This document shows positions 1 to 9,200 of a stretch of 64,000 nucleotides of DNA, one piece after another. Location of the stretch: assembly GCF_004298475.1 (NCBI RefSeq), contig NZ_SCRP01000034.1:124001-188000 (forward strand), read 5' to 3'. Numbering within the stretch: the first letter of the stretch is position 1; each line of letters begins with the position of its first letter. Made by a program: the position numbers and the translations under genes. The DNA is from Paraburkholderia sp. (GTDB taxonomy: Bacteria > Pseudomonadota > Gammaproteobacteria > Burkholderiales > Burkholderiaceae). The notes beneath the pieces were generated by a model, which saw only the letters and a program-made list of their open reading frames with translations, was not told the origin of the DNA and made no database searches.

Positions 1-349
1 TCTGGACGATACGGAAGGCCGGGTCTGCGTTGAACGCCTGCTCGCAGGGAGCAAGACAACGCTGACACGTGAGCCACGCGCTGCCGTGAAGCGCGAGCCG
101 CAAATACGGCTGCGGCCCCTCGGTGCCGTCGTCCTGCAGCTCCGTTTGCGTGAAGCCCGCCGCCTGCCACGTGAACGCGGTATCGCGATCTGGCGCGTCG
201 GCAGCGACTTCGTTTAACATGCGCGGCAGTTGCGAAAGACGCACTGCCCCTGCGGCCTCGCGAGCACTACGCGCAAATTCGAAAATATCGAGATCGCGCG
301 GATTCAGCGAATCGATGGTGCCCGCAGGCTTACCCGTTGGCTCGGTCAT
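1..349 (-). CDS. yceD: YceD/DUF177 family protein, 5' part only (cut by window edge)
   Basis: The first 116 codons read on the minus strand from the ATG at 349 and run off the left edge. The protein begins MTEPTGKPAG and contains the family's hallmark cysteine pair (LTCQRCLAPC) near residues 95-102. YceD (Pfam DUF177) proteins are normally encoded just upstream of rpmF and plsX/fab genes, so those are expected beyond the left edge; their role is linked to 23S rRNA or L32 assembly but is poorly defined. AGGAG lies about 6 nt before the ATG and supports the start. The gene is divergent from maf. Function is inferred from family only. Confidence 0.85.
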   Translation of the reverse strand, partial: MTEPTGKPAGTIDSLNPRDLDIFEFARSAREAAGAVRLSQLPRMLNEVAADAPDRDTAFTWQAAGFTQTELQDDGTEGPQPYLRLALHGSAWLTCQRCLAPCEQAFNADPAFRIVQ

Positions 350-757
350 ATGCGCTCCTGCTATCCGTGCTCCCCGTGTCGTCACTTGCCACTAAAAGCA
401 ACTGCCGACCTCGGAAAGCGGCTTCGATGCGTTCAGACGGCCTGCTCACGTCGAACCGGACACTCCCCGGACAGGCCCGCGAATCGGCGCAGTTCAGATC
501 TGCCAGCCCCGGCGAAGCATGTTTCAACGCCTCGTTTTCCGCGATGCTCGTTGAGATGCTTGTTGAATGCCGCACCGGCGGGCATCCGCCTACCGCGCCA
601 ACAAAGCGAAAAAGCGCGCGAAATGAGCGTACCGATGAAAAGCCCAAAATCATATCGCTATTGTCTTTACGAGTCAAACACTTAAGATCACGCATGCAAG
701 TGCCTGTGCAGCCTCGCAGTTCCGGCGTCCAGCCCCGTTTTCTCTAACCGATCGACC
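350..757. other. Divergent intergenic region yceD-maf
   Basis: About 400 bp lie between the divergent yceD and maf starts. I see no convincing gene: the open frames here lack homology I recognise and overlap one another on both strands. The AT-richer stretch around 645-700 could hold the maf promoter (TTGTCT near 660 followed 17 nt later by AAGATC), but the -10 match is poor. Nothing else stands out. Confidence 0.4.
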
Positions 758-1393
758 ATGCAGGATTCCTCGCTCCCCAATCCGGCCACGAGCCGGCCCG
801 CTCTGATTCTCGCCTCGACGTCGCGCTATCGACGCGAGTTGCTGGAACGGCTGCGGATCCCGTTCCAGACCGCCGTGCCCGCCGTCGACGAAATACCGCT
901 CGCCGGCGAAACGCCTGAAGCCACCGCCCTGCGCCTCGCCGCCGCCAAGGCGCGCGCCGTGGCCGCCGCCCTGCCCGCGACCACGGGCCGTGCGCTCGTG
1001 ATCGGCTCCGATCAGGTCGCGACGTTCGACGGCAAGCAGATCGGCAAGCCCGGCACGCACGAGCGTGCGCTCGCGCAGCTGCAGTCGATGCGCGGCCGCG
1101 AAGTGCTGTTCCATAGTGCGCTCAGTCTGCTCGATACCGCTACTGGCCAAACGGATACCGTCGACATCGTGACCCGGGTACGCTTTCGCGATCTGCCCGA
1201 CGCCGCGCTCGACGCCTATCTGCGCGCCGAAGAACCCTACGACTGCGCGGGCAGCGCGAAATCCGAAGGGCTCGGCATCGCCCTCCTCGAAGCGATCGAA
1301 TCGGACGACCCCACCGCGCTCATCGGCTTGCCGCTGATCGCGCTCACGCGCATGCTGCTCGCCGCGGGCTACCCGCTGCTGGAGGCGCAATGA
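758..1393 (+). CDS. maf: Maf family nucleoside triphosphate pyrophosphatase
   Basis: A 211-residue Maf/YceF-type house-cleaning enzyme that hydrolyses non-canonical or modified nucleoside triphosphates to the monophosphate plus pyrophosphate in the cytoplasm. The family signature is clear: an N-terminal LILASTSRYRRELL motif (residues ~16-29, nucleotide loop with Ser/Thr and Arg), the GSDQVA segment near residue 87 with the catalytic-site Asp, and the AGSAK motif near 164. Length is typical. The stop codon overlaps the next start (ATGA at 1390-1393), so the two genes are probably translationally coupled. Pyrimidine- versus 7-methyl-GTP-specific subfamily cannot be settled by eye. Confidence 0.93.
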   Translation: MQDSSLPNPATSRPALILASTSRYRRELLERLRIPFQTAVPAVDEIPLAGETPEATALRLAAAKARAVAAALPATTGRALVIGSDQVATFDGKQIGKPGTHERALAQLQSMRGREVLFHSALSLLDTATGQTDTVDIVTRVRFRDLPDAALDAYLRAEEPYDCAGSAKSEGLGIALLEAIESDDPTALIGLPLIALTRMLLAAGYPLLEAQ

Positions 1394-2109
1394 CCGGCAC
1401 GCTCTACCTGATTCCGAACACGCTCGGCGACGGCGACGAAGCCGCGCTCGCGGCGGTCCTGCCCGCGCCGGTGCGCGAGCGCGCGGGCACACTCGCGAGC
1501 TATATCGGCGAAAACGCGAAGACGACGCGTGCGTTTCTGAAGCGCGTCGGCACGACGCGGCCGATCCAGGAAATCGAGATCCGCGAACTGAACGTCAACA
1601 CGCCGCCCGGAGAAATCGACAAGCTGCTCGCGCCGCTTCGCGCCGGGATCGATACCGGACTGGTTTCGGAGGCGGGCGTACCCGCCGTGGCCGACCCGGG
1701 CGCCCTGCTCGTGCGGCGCGCGCACGAACGCGGCATCAAGGTCGTGCCGCTCGTCGGGCCGAGTTCGATCCTGCTCGCGTTGATGGCCTCGGGCCTGAAC
1801 GGACAGAGCTTTGCGTTCCACGGCTATCTGCCCGTCGACGCCAACGAGCGCGCGAAGAAGCTGCGCGAGCTGGAACAGCACTCGCGCAAGGCGAAGCAGA
1901 CGCAGATCTTCATCGAAACGCCGTACCGCAATCGCACGATGCTCGACGCGCTGCTCGCGGGCTGTGCACCGTCGACGCTCGTCTGCGTCGCCGCCGACCT
2001 CACGCTGCCGACGGAGACCATCGTGAGCCGCGCGGTGTCCGACTGGAAGAAACTGCCCGCGCCCGATCTGCACAAGCGGCCGGCCATCTTCCTGCTGCTC
2101 GCCGTCTGA
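1390..2109 (+). CDS. SAM-dependent methyltransferase, tetrapyrrole-methylase/RsmI superfamily
   Basis: A 239-residue protein of the tetrapyrrole methylase fold. It begins MTGTLYLIPNTLGDG and keeps the conserved VSEAGVPAVADPGALLV segment (residues ~96-112) and the VPLVGPSSILLALMASG segment, both typical of RsmI-type enzymes that methylate 16S rRNA cytidine on the ribose. It is shorter than canonical RsmI (about 280-290 residues) and starts differently, so it is more likely the paralogous uncharacterised branch found beside maf in Burkholderiales; the substrate is unknown. It overlaps maf by 4 nt and is followed by a strong bidirectional hairpin. Confidence 0.85.
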   Translation: MTGTLYLIPNTLGDGDEAALAAVLPAPVRERAGTLASYIGENAKTTRAFLKRVGTTRPIQEIEIRELNVNTPPGEIDKLLAPLRAGIDTGLVSEAGVPAVADPGALLVRRAHERGIKVVPLVGPSSILLALMASGLNGQSFAFHGYLPVDANERAKKLRELEQHSRKAKQTQIFIETPYRNRTMLDALLAGCAPSTLVCVAADLTLPTETIVSRAVSDWKKLPAPDLHKRPAIFLLLAV

Positions 2110-2140
2110 CCGGCCCGCTGAGATCAGGCCCTGAAACGAC

Positions 2141-2173
2141 AACGACCGCTCGCGCGGCGCGCGAGCGGTCGTT
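2141..2173. terminator. Bidirectional hairpin between convergent genes
   Basis: A perfect 15-bp inverted repeat (2141-2155 with 2159-2173) around a 3-nt loop separates the convergent methyltransferase gene and sppA. T-rich flanks are weak on both sides, so it is a probable but not classical intrinsic terminator. Confidence 0.6.
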
Positions 2174-2204
2174 CGTGGGGTAACGCCGAAGTTCGGCGCG
2201 AAGG

Positions 2205-3209
2205 TTAGCGCACGACCATGTTCCCGCCCGCAATCAGCGCATGCACCGCCGCGGTACCCACGGCCGCGCCGAAGCGCTTGGCGAGCCGGTCTGTCAGGCT
2301 CTGCTTGACAGTGTAGTCGACGATATCGGGGGCCTTGATGACTTCGCGCGCGACGTAGTCGGTGTCGCCGAAATCATCCGCCAGACCCAGTTCGACGCTC
2401 TTCTCGCCGGTCCAGAAGAGCCCGGAGAAGATGTCCGGGGAGTCGTGCAGACGGTTGCCGCGGCCGGCCTTCACGGCGTCGATGAACTGCTGGTGGATCT
2501 GGTCGAGCATGACCTGGGCGTGCGCGTCCATCTTCGGCGTATCCGGCGAGAACGGATCGTAAAAGCCCTTGTTCTCGCCCGATGTGCGCAGACGGCGCTG
2601 AACACCGAGCTTGTCCATCAACCCGGTGAAGCCGAAGCCGTCCATCAGCACGCCGATCGAGCCAACGATGCTGGCCTTGTTCACGTAGATCTTGTCGGCG
2701 GCGGCGGCGACGAAATAGCCGCCCGACGCGCACATGTCGCCCACCACGACGTAGAGCGGGATGGCTGGGTGCTTCGCGCGCAGACGCCGGATCTGCTCGT
2801 TGATGATGCTCGCCTGGACGGGGCTTCCGCCCGGGCTGTTGATGCGCAGAATGACACCGGCCGTGCCGTCGTCGTCGAATGCATCGTTGAGCGCGTTGCC
2901 GATATCCTCTGCGTTCGCGTTCGTATCCGTCGAGATTTCGCCGTCAAGCGACACGAGCGCCGTATGACGCGCGCCGGTTTCGACGCGCGTGCCGGACAGA
3001 CTCAGCACGCCCCAGGCGATTGCCAGCAGCACACCCAGAAACGCAAAGCGGAAAAAGATCTTCCAGCGGCGGGCGGCGCGCTGTTCGTCGATGGCGGCGA
3101 GCGCGATCCGCTCGAGCACCTCGCGCTCCCAGCCGGGTGCGGGCGCATTGCGGTTCGCCGAAGAGGGGCGAACCGGCTCGTTCGGTTCAGGGGTCGGATT
3201 ATCGGGCAT
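2205..3209 (-). CDS. sppA: Signal peptide peptidase SppA, short S49 type
   Basis: A 334-residue S49 protease with an N-terminal membrane anchor (residues ~50-70, FFRFAFLGVLLAIAWGVLSL) and the catalytic domain facing the periplasm, where it degrades signal peptides left in the membrane. The S49 landmarks are present: RINSPGG (~residue 121), the nucleophile Ser in MCASGGYFVA, and the general-base Lys expected in the GENKGFYDPF segment. The size matches the single-domain SppA/SohB branch rather than the 600-residue E. coli form. The ATG at 3209 lies just after the Rieske gene on the same strand, suggesting co-transcription rluC/phosphatase-Rieske-sppA. Confidence 0.92.
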   Translation of the reverse strand: MPDNPTPEPNEPVRPSSANRNAPAPGWEREVLERIALAAIDEQRAARRWKIFFRFAFLGVLLAIAWGVLSLSGTRVETGARHTALVSLDGEISTDTNANAEDIGNALNDAFDDDGTAGVILRINSPGGSPVQASIINEQIRRLRAKHPAIPLYVVVGDMCASGGYFVAAAADKIYVNKASIVGSIGVLMDGFGFTGLMDKLGVQRRLRTSGENKGFYDPFSPDTPKMDAHAQVMLDQIHQQFIDAVKAGRGNRLHDSPDIFSGLFWTGEKSVELGLADDFGDTDYVAREVIKAPDIVDYTVKQSLTDRLAKRFGAAVGTAAVHALIAGGNMVVR

Positions 3210-3224
3210 GCGTGCGGTGAATGA

Positions 3225-3635
3225 TCAGGGTTGATGCGGGCGCAGATCGTGGTCGGGGAGCCAGAATACCGCTCGGCCGTCAGGCGTATCGCGTTCTTCG
3301 ACGCGCACCCGTCGCAAACTCCCCCCGCGGCACGGTCCGCCAACGCATTTGCCGGTATCGGGCTGGTAGATCGCGCCGTGCGTCGCGCACATCAAGTATA
3401 GACCGGAGGACTCGAAGAACTGGCCCTCGACCCAGTCGAGCTCCATCGGGACGTGGGCGCAGCGGTTCAGATAGCCGTAGACCTCGCCGCCGTAGCGCAC
3501 GAAGAACACCACGGCGTCGCCGCCCGCCCAGGTCGCACTCAGGCGCAGCCCCATGCCGCCTTCGAGCAGTTCCTCCGCCGCGCAGACGCGCACAGGATCG
3601 ATTGCCGGTTCGCTCACGCGTACGCCCTCAGCCAT
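3225..3635 (-). CDS. Rieske [2Fe-2S] domain protein
   Basis: A small (136-residue) stand-alone Rieske protein. The two cluster-binding motifs are present, CxH (Cys59-His61 in CAHVPMELDW) and CxxH (Cys83-His86 in CATHGAIY), numbered from the ATG at 3635. Single-domain Rieske proteins usually act as soluble electron carriers; the partner is unknown. The ATG overlaps the end of the upstream phosphatase gene by 22 bp; a GTG at 3617 would give a 4-bp GTGA overlap with that gene's stop and is an equally plausible start. The operon context (phosphatase-Rieske-sppA) does not define a pathway. Confidence 0.88.
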   Translation of the reverse strand: MAEGVRVSEPAIDPVRVCAAEELLEGGMGLRLSATWAGGDAVVFFVRYGGEVYGYLNRCAHVPMELDWVEGQFFESSGLYLMCATHGAIYQPDTGKCVGGPCRGGSLRRVRVEERDTPDGRAVFWLPDHDLRPHQP

Positions 3636-4273
3636 GCCGCCAGCGACGCAACGTCCGGCGCGACGTAGCGCGGCGAAAGCGCCTCGAGCGAATTCGCCGG
3701 ATGCGCGCCGTAGCCCACGCCGACCGCGGCCACGCCCGCGTTGACGGCCATCTGCAGGTCGTGCGTCGTGTCGCCGATCATGACCGTACGGCCAGTATCC
3801 TGCCCCAGTTCGCGCGTCAGTTCGTGGAGCATCGCCGGGTGCGGCTTCGAGAAGGTTTCGTCCGCGCAGCGCGTGCCGTCGAAGACACTCGTCAGGCGCG
3901 CCTCGTCGAGCGCGCGGTTCAGGCCGACGCGGCTCTTGCCGGTCGCCACGGCCAGCAGGTAGCCGCGCTCGCGCAGTTCGGCCAGCATCTCGCGCACGCC
4001 GACGAAGAGTTCGGTCGTCTGCTCGCGGATCAGGAAATGGACGCGATAGCGCTCGACGAGCAGCGGATAGTCGGCCGGATCGAGTGTGGGCACGGCGATT
4101 TGCAGCGCCTCGCGCAGGCCGAGGCCGATCACATAGTTCGCGGCCTCGTCGCCGGGAACGGGCAGGCCGAGATCGCGACAGGCGGCCTGAATGCTGCGTG
4201 TGATATGGGTGGTCGAATCCATTAGCGTGCCATCCCAGTCGAACACGATCAGGTCAAATTGCTCTCGGGCCAT
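3614..4273 (-). CDS. HAD-IA family hydrolase, phosphoglycolate-phosphatase-like
   Basis: A 219-residue haloacid dehalogenase-type phosphatase. Motif I is DWDGTLMDS near residue 12 (nucleophile and acid/base Asp), motif II is around VATGKSR, and motifs III-IV are the Lys in FSKPHP and GDTTHDLQMA. The overall pattern resembles Gph/PGP-like enzymes, but substrates in this family cannot be read from sequence. The start is the ATG at 4273, preceded by GGAGAAGGA at a good distance; a longer reading would run into rluC. It probably belongs to an operon with rluC upstream (64 bp) and the Rieske gene downstream (overlap). Confidence 0.88.
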   Translation of the reverse strand: MAREQFDLIVFDWDGTLMDSTTHITRSIQAACRDLGLPVPGDEAANYVIGLGLREALQIAVPTLDPADYPLLVERYRVHFLIREQTTELFVGVREMLAELRERGYLLAVATGKSRVGLNRALDEARLTSVFDGTRCADETFSKPHPAMLHELTRELGQDTGRTVMIGDTTHDLQMAVNAGVAAVGVGYGAHPANSLEALSPRYVAPDVASLAAWLRAYA

Positions 4274-4337
4274 GCGGTCCTTCTCCAAAAACGGTGGCGA
4301 TCCAATCGTGCTTCCAGTGGTGCTTCTGGTCGCGCTT

Positions 4338-5399
4338 CTAGTCCTGTCGTGCGGCGGGCCTGGCCGCGCCTTGCTGACCTTCCTGGCTTTCCTGTCCTTG
4401 TGCGCCGTCACGCTGCGCGCGCAGTTCGTCGATGAAGCGGCGGCATTCGGGCGGCAGCGGCGCATCGAACTGGAGCGTCGCGCCCGTGACCGGGTGCGCG
4501 ATCTTCAACCGGTACGCGTGCAGGAACATGCGTTTGATCCCCGGATTCGCGCCCTGCCGGGCAAGCGCCTTGTTGAGCGCGAAGTCGCCGTACTTGGCGT
4601 CGCCGACAATCGGCAGCCCGACGTGCGCGAGGTGCACGCGGATCTGGTGGGTGCGGCCGGTTTTCAGCTCGGCTTCGAGGAGCGCGTAGGCAGGCCAGCG
4701 CTCGACGAGGTTGAAGACCGTATGCGACGGCAGGCCGTCGGGCTGCACGCGCACGCGGCGCTCGCCTTCCGGGGTCAGATACTTGTGAAGCGGCTCCTTC
4801 ACCGCGCGGCGGCGGCCCCAGTCGCTCGCCCAGTCGCCATGGACGCACGCGTAATAGCGCTTGTCCATCGCATTTTCGCGGATCTGCTCGTGCAGGCCGA
4901 CCAGCGCCGCGCGCTTCTTGGCCAGCATGAGAATACCGGAGGTCTCGCGGTCGAGCCGGTGCACGAGTTCGAGGAACCGGCCTTGCGGGCGCGCCTCGCG
5001 CAACTGCTCGATCACGCCGAACGCCACGCCGCTGCCGCCGTGGACGGCGACGCCGGACGGCTTGTCGATCACGAGCAGCGCCTCGTCCTCGTAGAGCACC
5101 GGGAACTGTCCGGCAGGCACCGGCGCCGCACTGGCGACGGCGCCCGACTGCGCCGTGCGCACGGGCGGCACGCGCACGACGTCGCCCTCGGCGAGCCGGT
5201 ACTGCGCATCGATCCTGCCCTTGTTCACGCGGACTTCGCCGCTGCGCAGAATCCGGTAGATATGGCTTTTCGGCACACCTTTGCAGATGCGCAGGAGGAA
5301 ATTGTCGATGCGCTGCCCGGCCGCGTCCTCGTCGATCTCGACGAACGAAACCTGGTCGCCTGCGACCTGATTCTGGGATGTTTTGCCTAACCCTTTCAT
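4338..5399 (-). CDS. rluC: 23S rRNA pseudouridine synthase RluC/RluD family
   Basis: About 353 residues. An N-terminal S4 RNA-binding domain (AGQRIDNFLL through GEVRVNKGRI, residues ~27-70) is followed by the pseudouridine synthase domain with the catalytic motif HRLDRETSGILMLAK (Asp of HRLDR) near residue 150 and the KTGRTHQIRVHL motif near 245. In E. coli RluC modifies U955, U2504 and U2580 of 23S rRNA; orthology is supported by its position divergent from rne, a typical arrangement. The C-terminal ~25 residues are a Gln/Ala-rich tail. I take the ATG at 5399; a GTG at 5426 would add nine residues, and neither has a clear Shine-Dalgarno. Confidence 0.92.
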   Translation of the reverse strand: MKGLGKTSQNQVAGDQVSFVEIDEDAAGQRIDNFLLRICKGVPKSHIYRILRSGEVRVNKGRIDAQYRLAEGDVVRVPPVRTAQSGAVASAAPVPAGQFPVLYEDEALLVIDKPSGVAVHGGSGVAFGVIEQLREARPQGRFLELVHRLDRETSGILMLAKKRAALVGLHEQIRENAMDKRYYACVHGDWASDWGRRRAVKEPLHKYLTPEGERRVRVQPDGLPSHTVFNLVERWPAYALLEAELKTGRTHQIRVHLAHVGLPIVGDAKYGDFALNKALARQGANPGIKRMFLHAYRLKIAHPVTGATLQFDAPLPPECRRFIDELRAQRDGAQGQESQEGQQGAARPAARQD

Positions 5400-6226
5400 T
5401 CTGAATATAATTTGCCCAGCGCCCACGCGACGGTCGACCGAACGGCTACAAGTTCCGTCAGGTTCTCGAACCGCGCTGCCGGCGCAGGCAGCAAGCGATA
5501 AACCGATATTTTACTTGCGCCCGGGGCTGGTTGCTCACCCCGCATGATGAGAAGCAACGAGTTGCACGCACGGAAAACCGCAGCGGCAGGGACGGCGCCC
5601 ACAGGCACGTTCGGTCAGTAGCGGTTTCCGACGGTAACGGAAGGTTGGTATAAAGAATTCATCCGGCGAGTCCCGCCGCACGGTCGAAGTGACCGGCGAG
5701 AGGACGCGCCGGTGGCGAAATACGGCGAGCGCCTGAAGCATCCCGGCAACGTGCGGGACAAGGCGACGTCAAAAGGTGGCGAGACACCCCGAGGGGGAAG
5801 ACGGGCGTTCCTTGAATGCTTCCCGTTTGCGGCATGGGCCGCGAACCCGAATCTGCCGGCAGCGCGCGCGGTTCGCCGCTGCGGCAGGGCTGCATCGCTT
5901 TTTGTGTGTGCGCACGCCTTGCATCGCGCACCCGGCGAGCAGACCGGAAGCTCAGGAACAACGCGCCGTCGCGCTCCCGCGGCAAGTCACGCCGCTTGTT
6001 GAAGCCGTATTCGCATGTGCCCCGCGGCCCATCCAGGGTGGCGCAGCCGTATGCTGCGCACCGCCTGGCCGGGCGCCCTGAAGGCAATTCTCCCCGCCAT
6101 CGTTCCTGCTCCAGCGTGCTTGTGAAAACACAATAAGGCGCGGCATGCCGCTGCCCGTACTGTGCCGCCAGGTTTCTTGCCTGGCGCCGGCACGGGCCGC
6201 GCGCAAAGCCGCTCTGGAGCCGTTCA
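5400..6226. other. Long rluC-rne divergent region with rne leader
   Basis: 827 bp without a convincing gene. It must contain the rluC promoter (TATATT sits only a few bases before the rluC ATG) and a long rne leader. Near the rne start there is a hairpin (CGCCAGG 6166-6172 with CCTGGCG 6180-6186, outer bases also pairing) and a short inverted repeat TTGTG-AAAA-CACAA at 6120-6133. In enterobacteria RNase E controls its own mRNA through leader hairpins, so a similar role is plausible here but not shown. Several overlapping open frames on both strands look like chance products of high GC. Confidence 0.5.
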
Positions 6227-9200
6227 ATGAAACGAATGCTGTTCAACGCGACGCAGCAGGAAGAACTGCGCGTCGCCATCGTCGATGGTCAGAAGCTGAT
6301 CGACATCGACATCGAAACCGCCGGGCGCGAACAGCGCAAAGGCAATATCTACAAGGGGATCATCACGCGCATCGAGCCGTCGCTCGAAGCGTGTTTCGTG
6401 AACTACGGCGAAGACCGCCACGGCTTTCTGCCGTTCAAGGAAGTCGCCCGCCAGTACTTCCGCGAAGGCGTCGACATGCGCTCCGCGCGCATCCAGGACG
6501 CCCTCAAGGAAGGTCAGGAACTGATCGTCCAGGTCGAGAAGGAAGAGCGCGGCAACAAGGGCGCGGCGCTCACCACGTTCATCTCGCTCGCGGGCCGCTA
6601 CCTCGTGCTGATGCCGAACAACCCGCGCGGCGGCGGCGTGTCGCGCCGCATCGAGGGCGACGACCGTCAGGAACTGCGCGAAACCATGGCGCAGCTGCAA
6701 CTGCCGGACGGCATGAGCATCATCGCCCGCACGGCCGGCATCGGCCGTTCGGCTGAAGAGCTCCAGTGGGACCTGAATTACCTGATGCAACTGTGGCGCG
6801 CGATCGAAGCCGCGTCGCAGGCCGGCCAGAGCGGCCAGCCGATGCTGATTTACCTCGAATCGAGCCTCGTGATCCGCGCGATCCGCGACTATTTCCAGCC
6901 CGATATCGGCGAAATCCTCATCGACACCACCGAGATCTATGACCAGGCCCGCGCCTTCATGGATATCGTGATGCCGGACAACGTCAACAAGGTGAAGCGC
7001 TACCACGACGACGTCCCGCTCTTCTCGCGTTTCCAGATCGAGCACCAGATCGAGACGGCGTACTCGCGCACGGTGCCGCTGCCCTCGGGCGGCGCGATCG
7101 TGATCGACCACACCGAGGCGCTCGTCGCCATCGACGTGAACTCGGCGCGCGCTACCAAGGGCGCCGATATCGAGGAAACCGCCGCGCGCACCAACCTCGA
7201 AGCAGCCGACGAAGTCGCGCGCCAGTTGCGTCTGCGCGACCTGGGCGGCCTGATCGTGATCGACTTCATCGACATGGAGTCGACCAAGAGCCAGCGCGAA
7301 GTCGAGCAGCGCCTGAAGGACGCGCTGCGCCACGACCGTGCGCGCGTGCAGATGGGCAAGATCTCGCGCTTCGGCCTGATGGAGCTGTCGCGCCAGCGTC
7401 TGCGCCCCGCCCTCTCGGAAGGCAGCCACGTCACCTGCCCGCGCTGTAACGGCACGGGCCATATCCGCGATACGGAATCGTCGGCGCTTCAGGTCCTGCG
7501 CATCATCCAGGAAGAGGCGATGAAGGAAAACACCGCGGCGATCCACTGCCAGGTGCCGGTCGAAGTGACCGCCTTCCTGCTCAACGAGAAGCGCTCGGAG
7601 ATCAACAAGATCGAGTCGCGCTTCAAGGTTGCCGTCGTCCTGATCCCGAACAAGCATCTCGAAACGCCGCACTACAAGCTCGAGCGCCTGCGTCACGACG
7701 ATACGCGCCTCGACGACCCGCGCGCGTCCTGGAAGATGGCCGAGGAAGCGGCTCGCGAACTCGAATCGGAAACCGGCTACAGCAAGCGCACCGCCGAAAC
7801 CAAGCCGAAGCAGGAAGCCGCGGTCAAGGGCATTACGCCGGAGCGTCCGGCCCCGACTTCGGCGGCGAAGGCCGCCGAGGCCGCACCGGCGGCTGCACAG
7901 GCTGCCGCGGCGGCAACCGGCGGCGGTTTCTTCGGCTGGCTCAAGCGCCTCTTCGGCGGCGCGCCGGCTGCGGCCCCCGCACCGGTCGCGACCGAGCAGC
8001 AGGACAAGGCTGCCCGTCCGGCCCGTGGCGAACGCACCGAGCGCGGCGAAAAAACGGGCGACCGTAATCGCAACCGCCGCCCCGGCGGCCGTGATGGAGC
8101 AGGCCGCGGCGAAGGCGCTGGTGGTGCACGCACCGGCCAGCCGTCGTCGCGCCGCGAAGAACGTGAACCGCGCGAGGGTCGCGAACCGCGTGAAGGTCGC
8201 GAGCCCCGTGAGGCACGCGAATCGCGTGAAGGTCGCGAACCGCGTGAGGCGCGCGAGCCCCGTGAAGGCCGCGAGGCACGTGAAGCACGCGAGCCGCGCG
8301 AAGGACGTGAGGGTCGCCAGGGCCGCGAAGGCCGTGAGGCACGCGAACCGCGCGAGCAGCGCATCGAACGTGTAGAACGCGGTCAGGACCACAGCGAGAC
8401 GGCGGAAGCCGGCGCGCCGCGCGGCGAGCGCCGTGAACGTGGTGAGCGCGGCGAACGCGGCGAGCGCCGCCGTCCGCAGCAGTCGGAGGCAGCCGAAGCC
8501 CAGGAAGCGCGTCTCGATGCGGCCGCCAGCGAAGCCGCTGACGCCGTGCAGTCCGAAGGCCTCGCACCCGGCGCTACCGACGAGGACGCAGGCGCATCGC
8601 GCGACGGCGAGGAACGCCGCCGCCGCCGCCGCGGCCGTCGTGGCGGCCGTCGCGAGCGTGAAGAAGGCACCGCAGGCCTGACGGCCGAGGGCGCGCAGGA
8701 AGGCGGCGCGGACGTCGAGGAATCGGCGCCCGTCCAACCCGTCGACGTCGCTCCGGTTGCCGCTCCCGTTGCAGCACCGGTCGTCGCGCAGCCTGAAGTC
8801 GAGGCCGAAGCGCCCGCGCCCGGCGTGACCGTGCACGAAGTCGTCGCCGAAACGGTCGTCGTGACGCCGTTGCCGGAAGCGGCGCACGCCGTCGAGACGA
8901 AGCTCGAAGCGCACGAAGGGCACGCTGCCGCGCCGGTCGAAAAGGTCGAACAGGCCGCTCCGGTGCACGCCGCTCCGGCAGCAGCCGAGGTCGCCGCTCC
9001 GGTCGCAGAAGCTGCAGCGACTGCAGAAGCGCCCCGGGCCGAAGCCCCCGCCGCTGAACCGGCTCCGGTCGAACCGGCCGCTCGCGAGCACCACGCCGAA
9101 GCCCCGGTCGCCCGGCCGTCGGCCGCCACGGCAGAACCGGCGCCGCAGCCGGTCGAGCCCGAAGCACGCGTCGAAGCGCCCGCTGCTGCCGCAGAGCCCG

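Noticed and set aside
4338..5426. GTG at 5426 as rluC start
   Set aside because: The ATG at 5399 gives the more usual N-terminus. Neither has a ribosome site, so this is a preference rather than proof.
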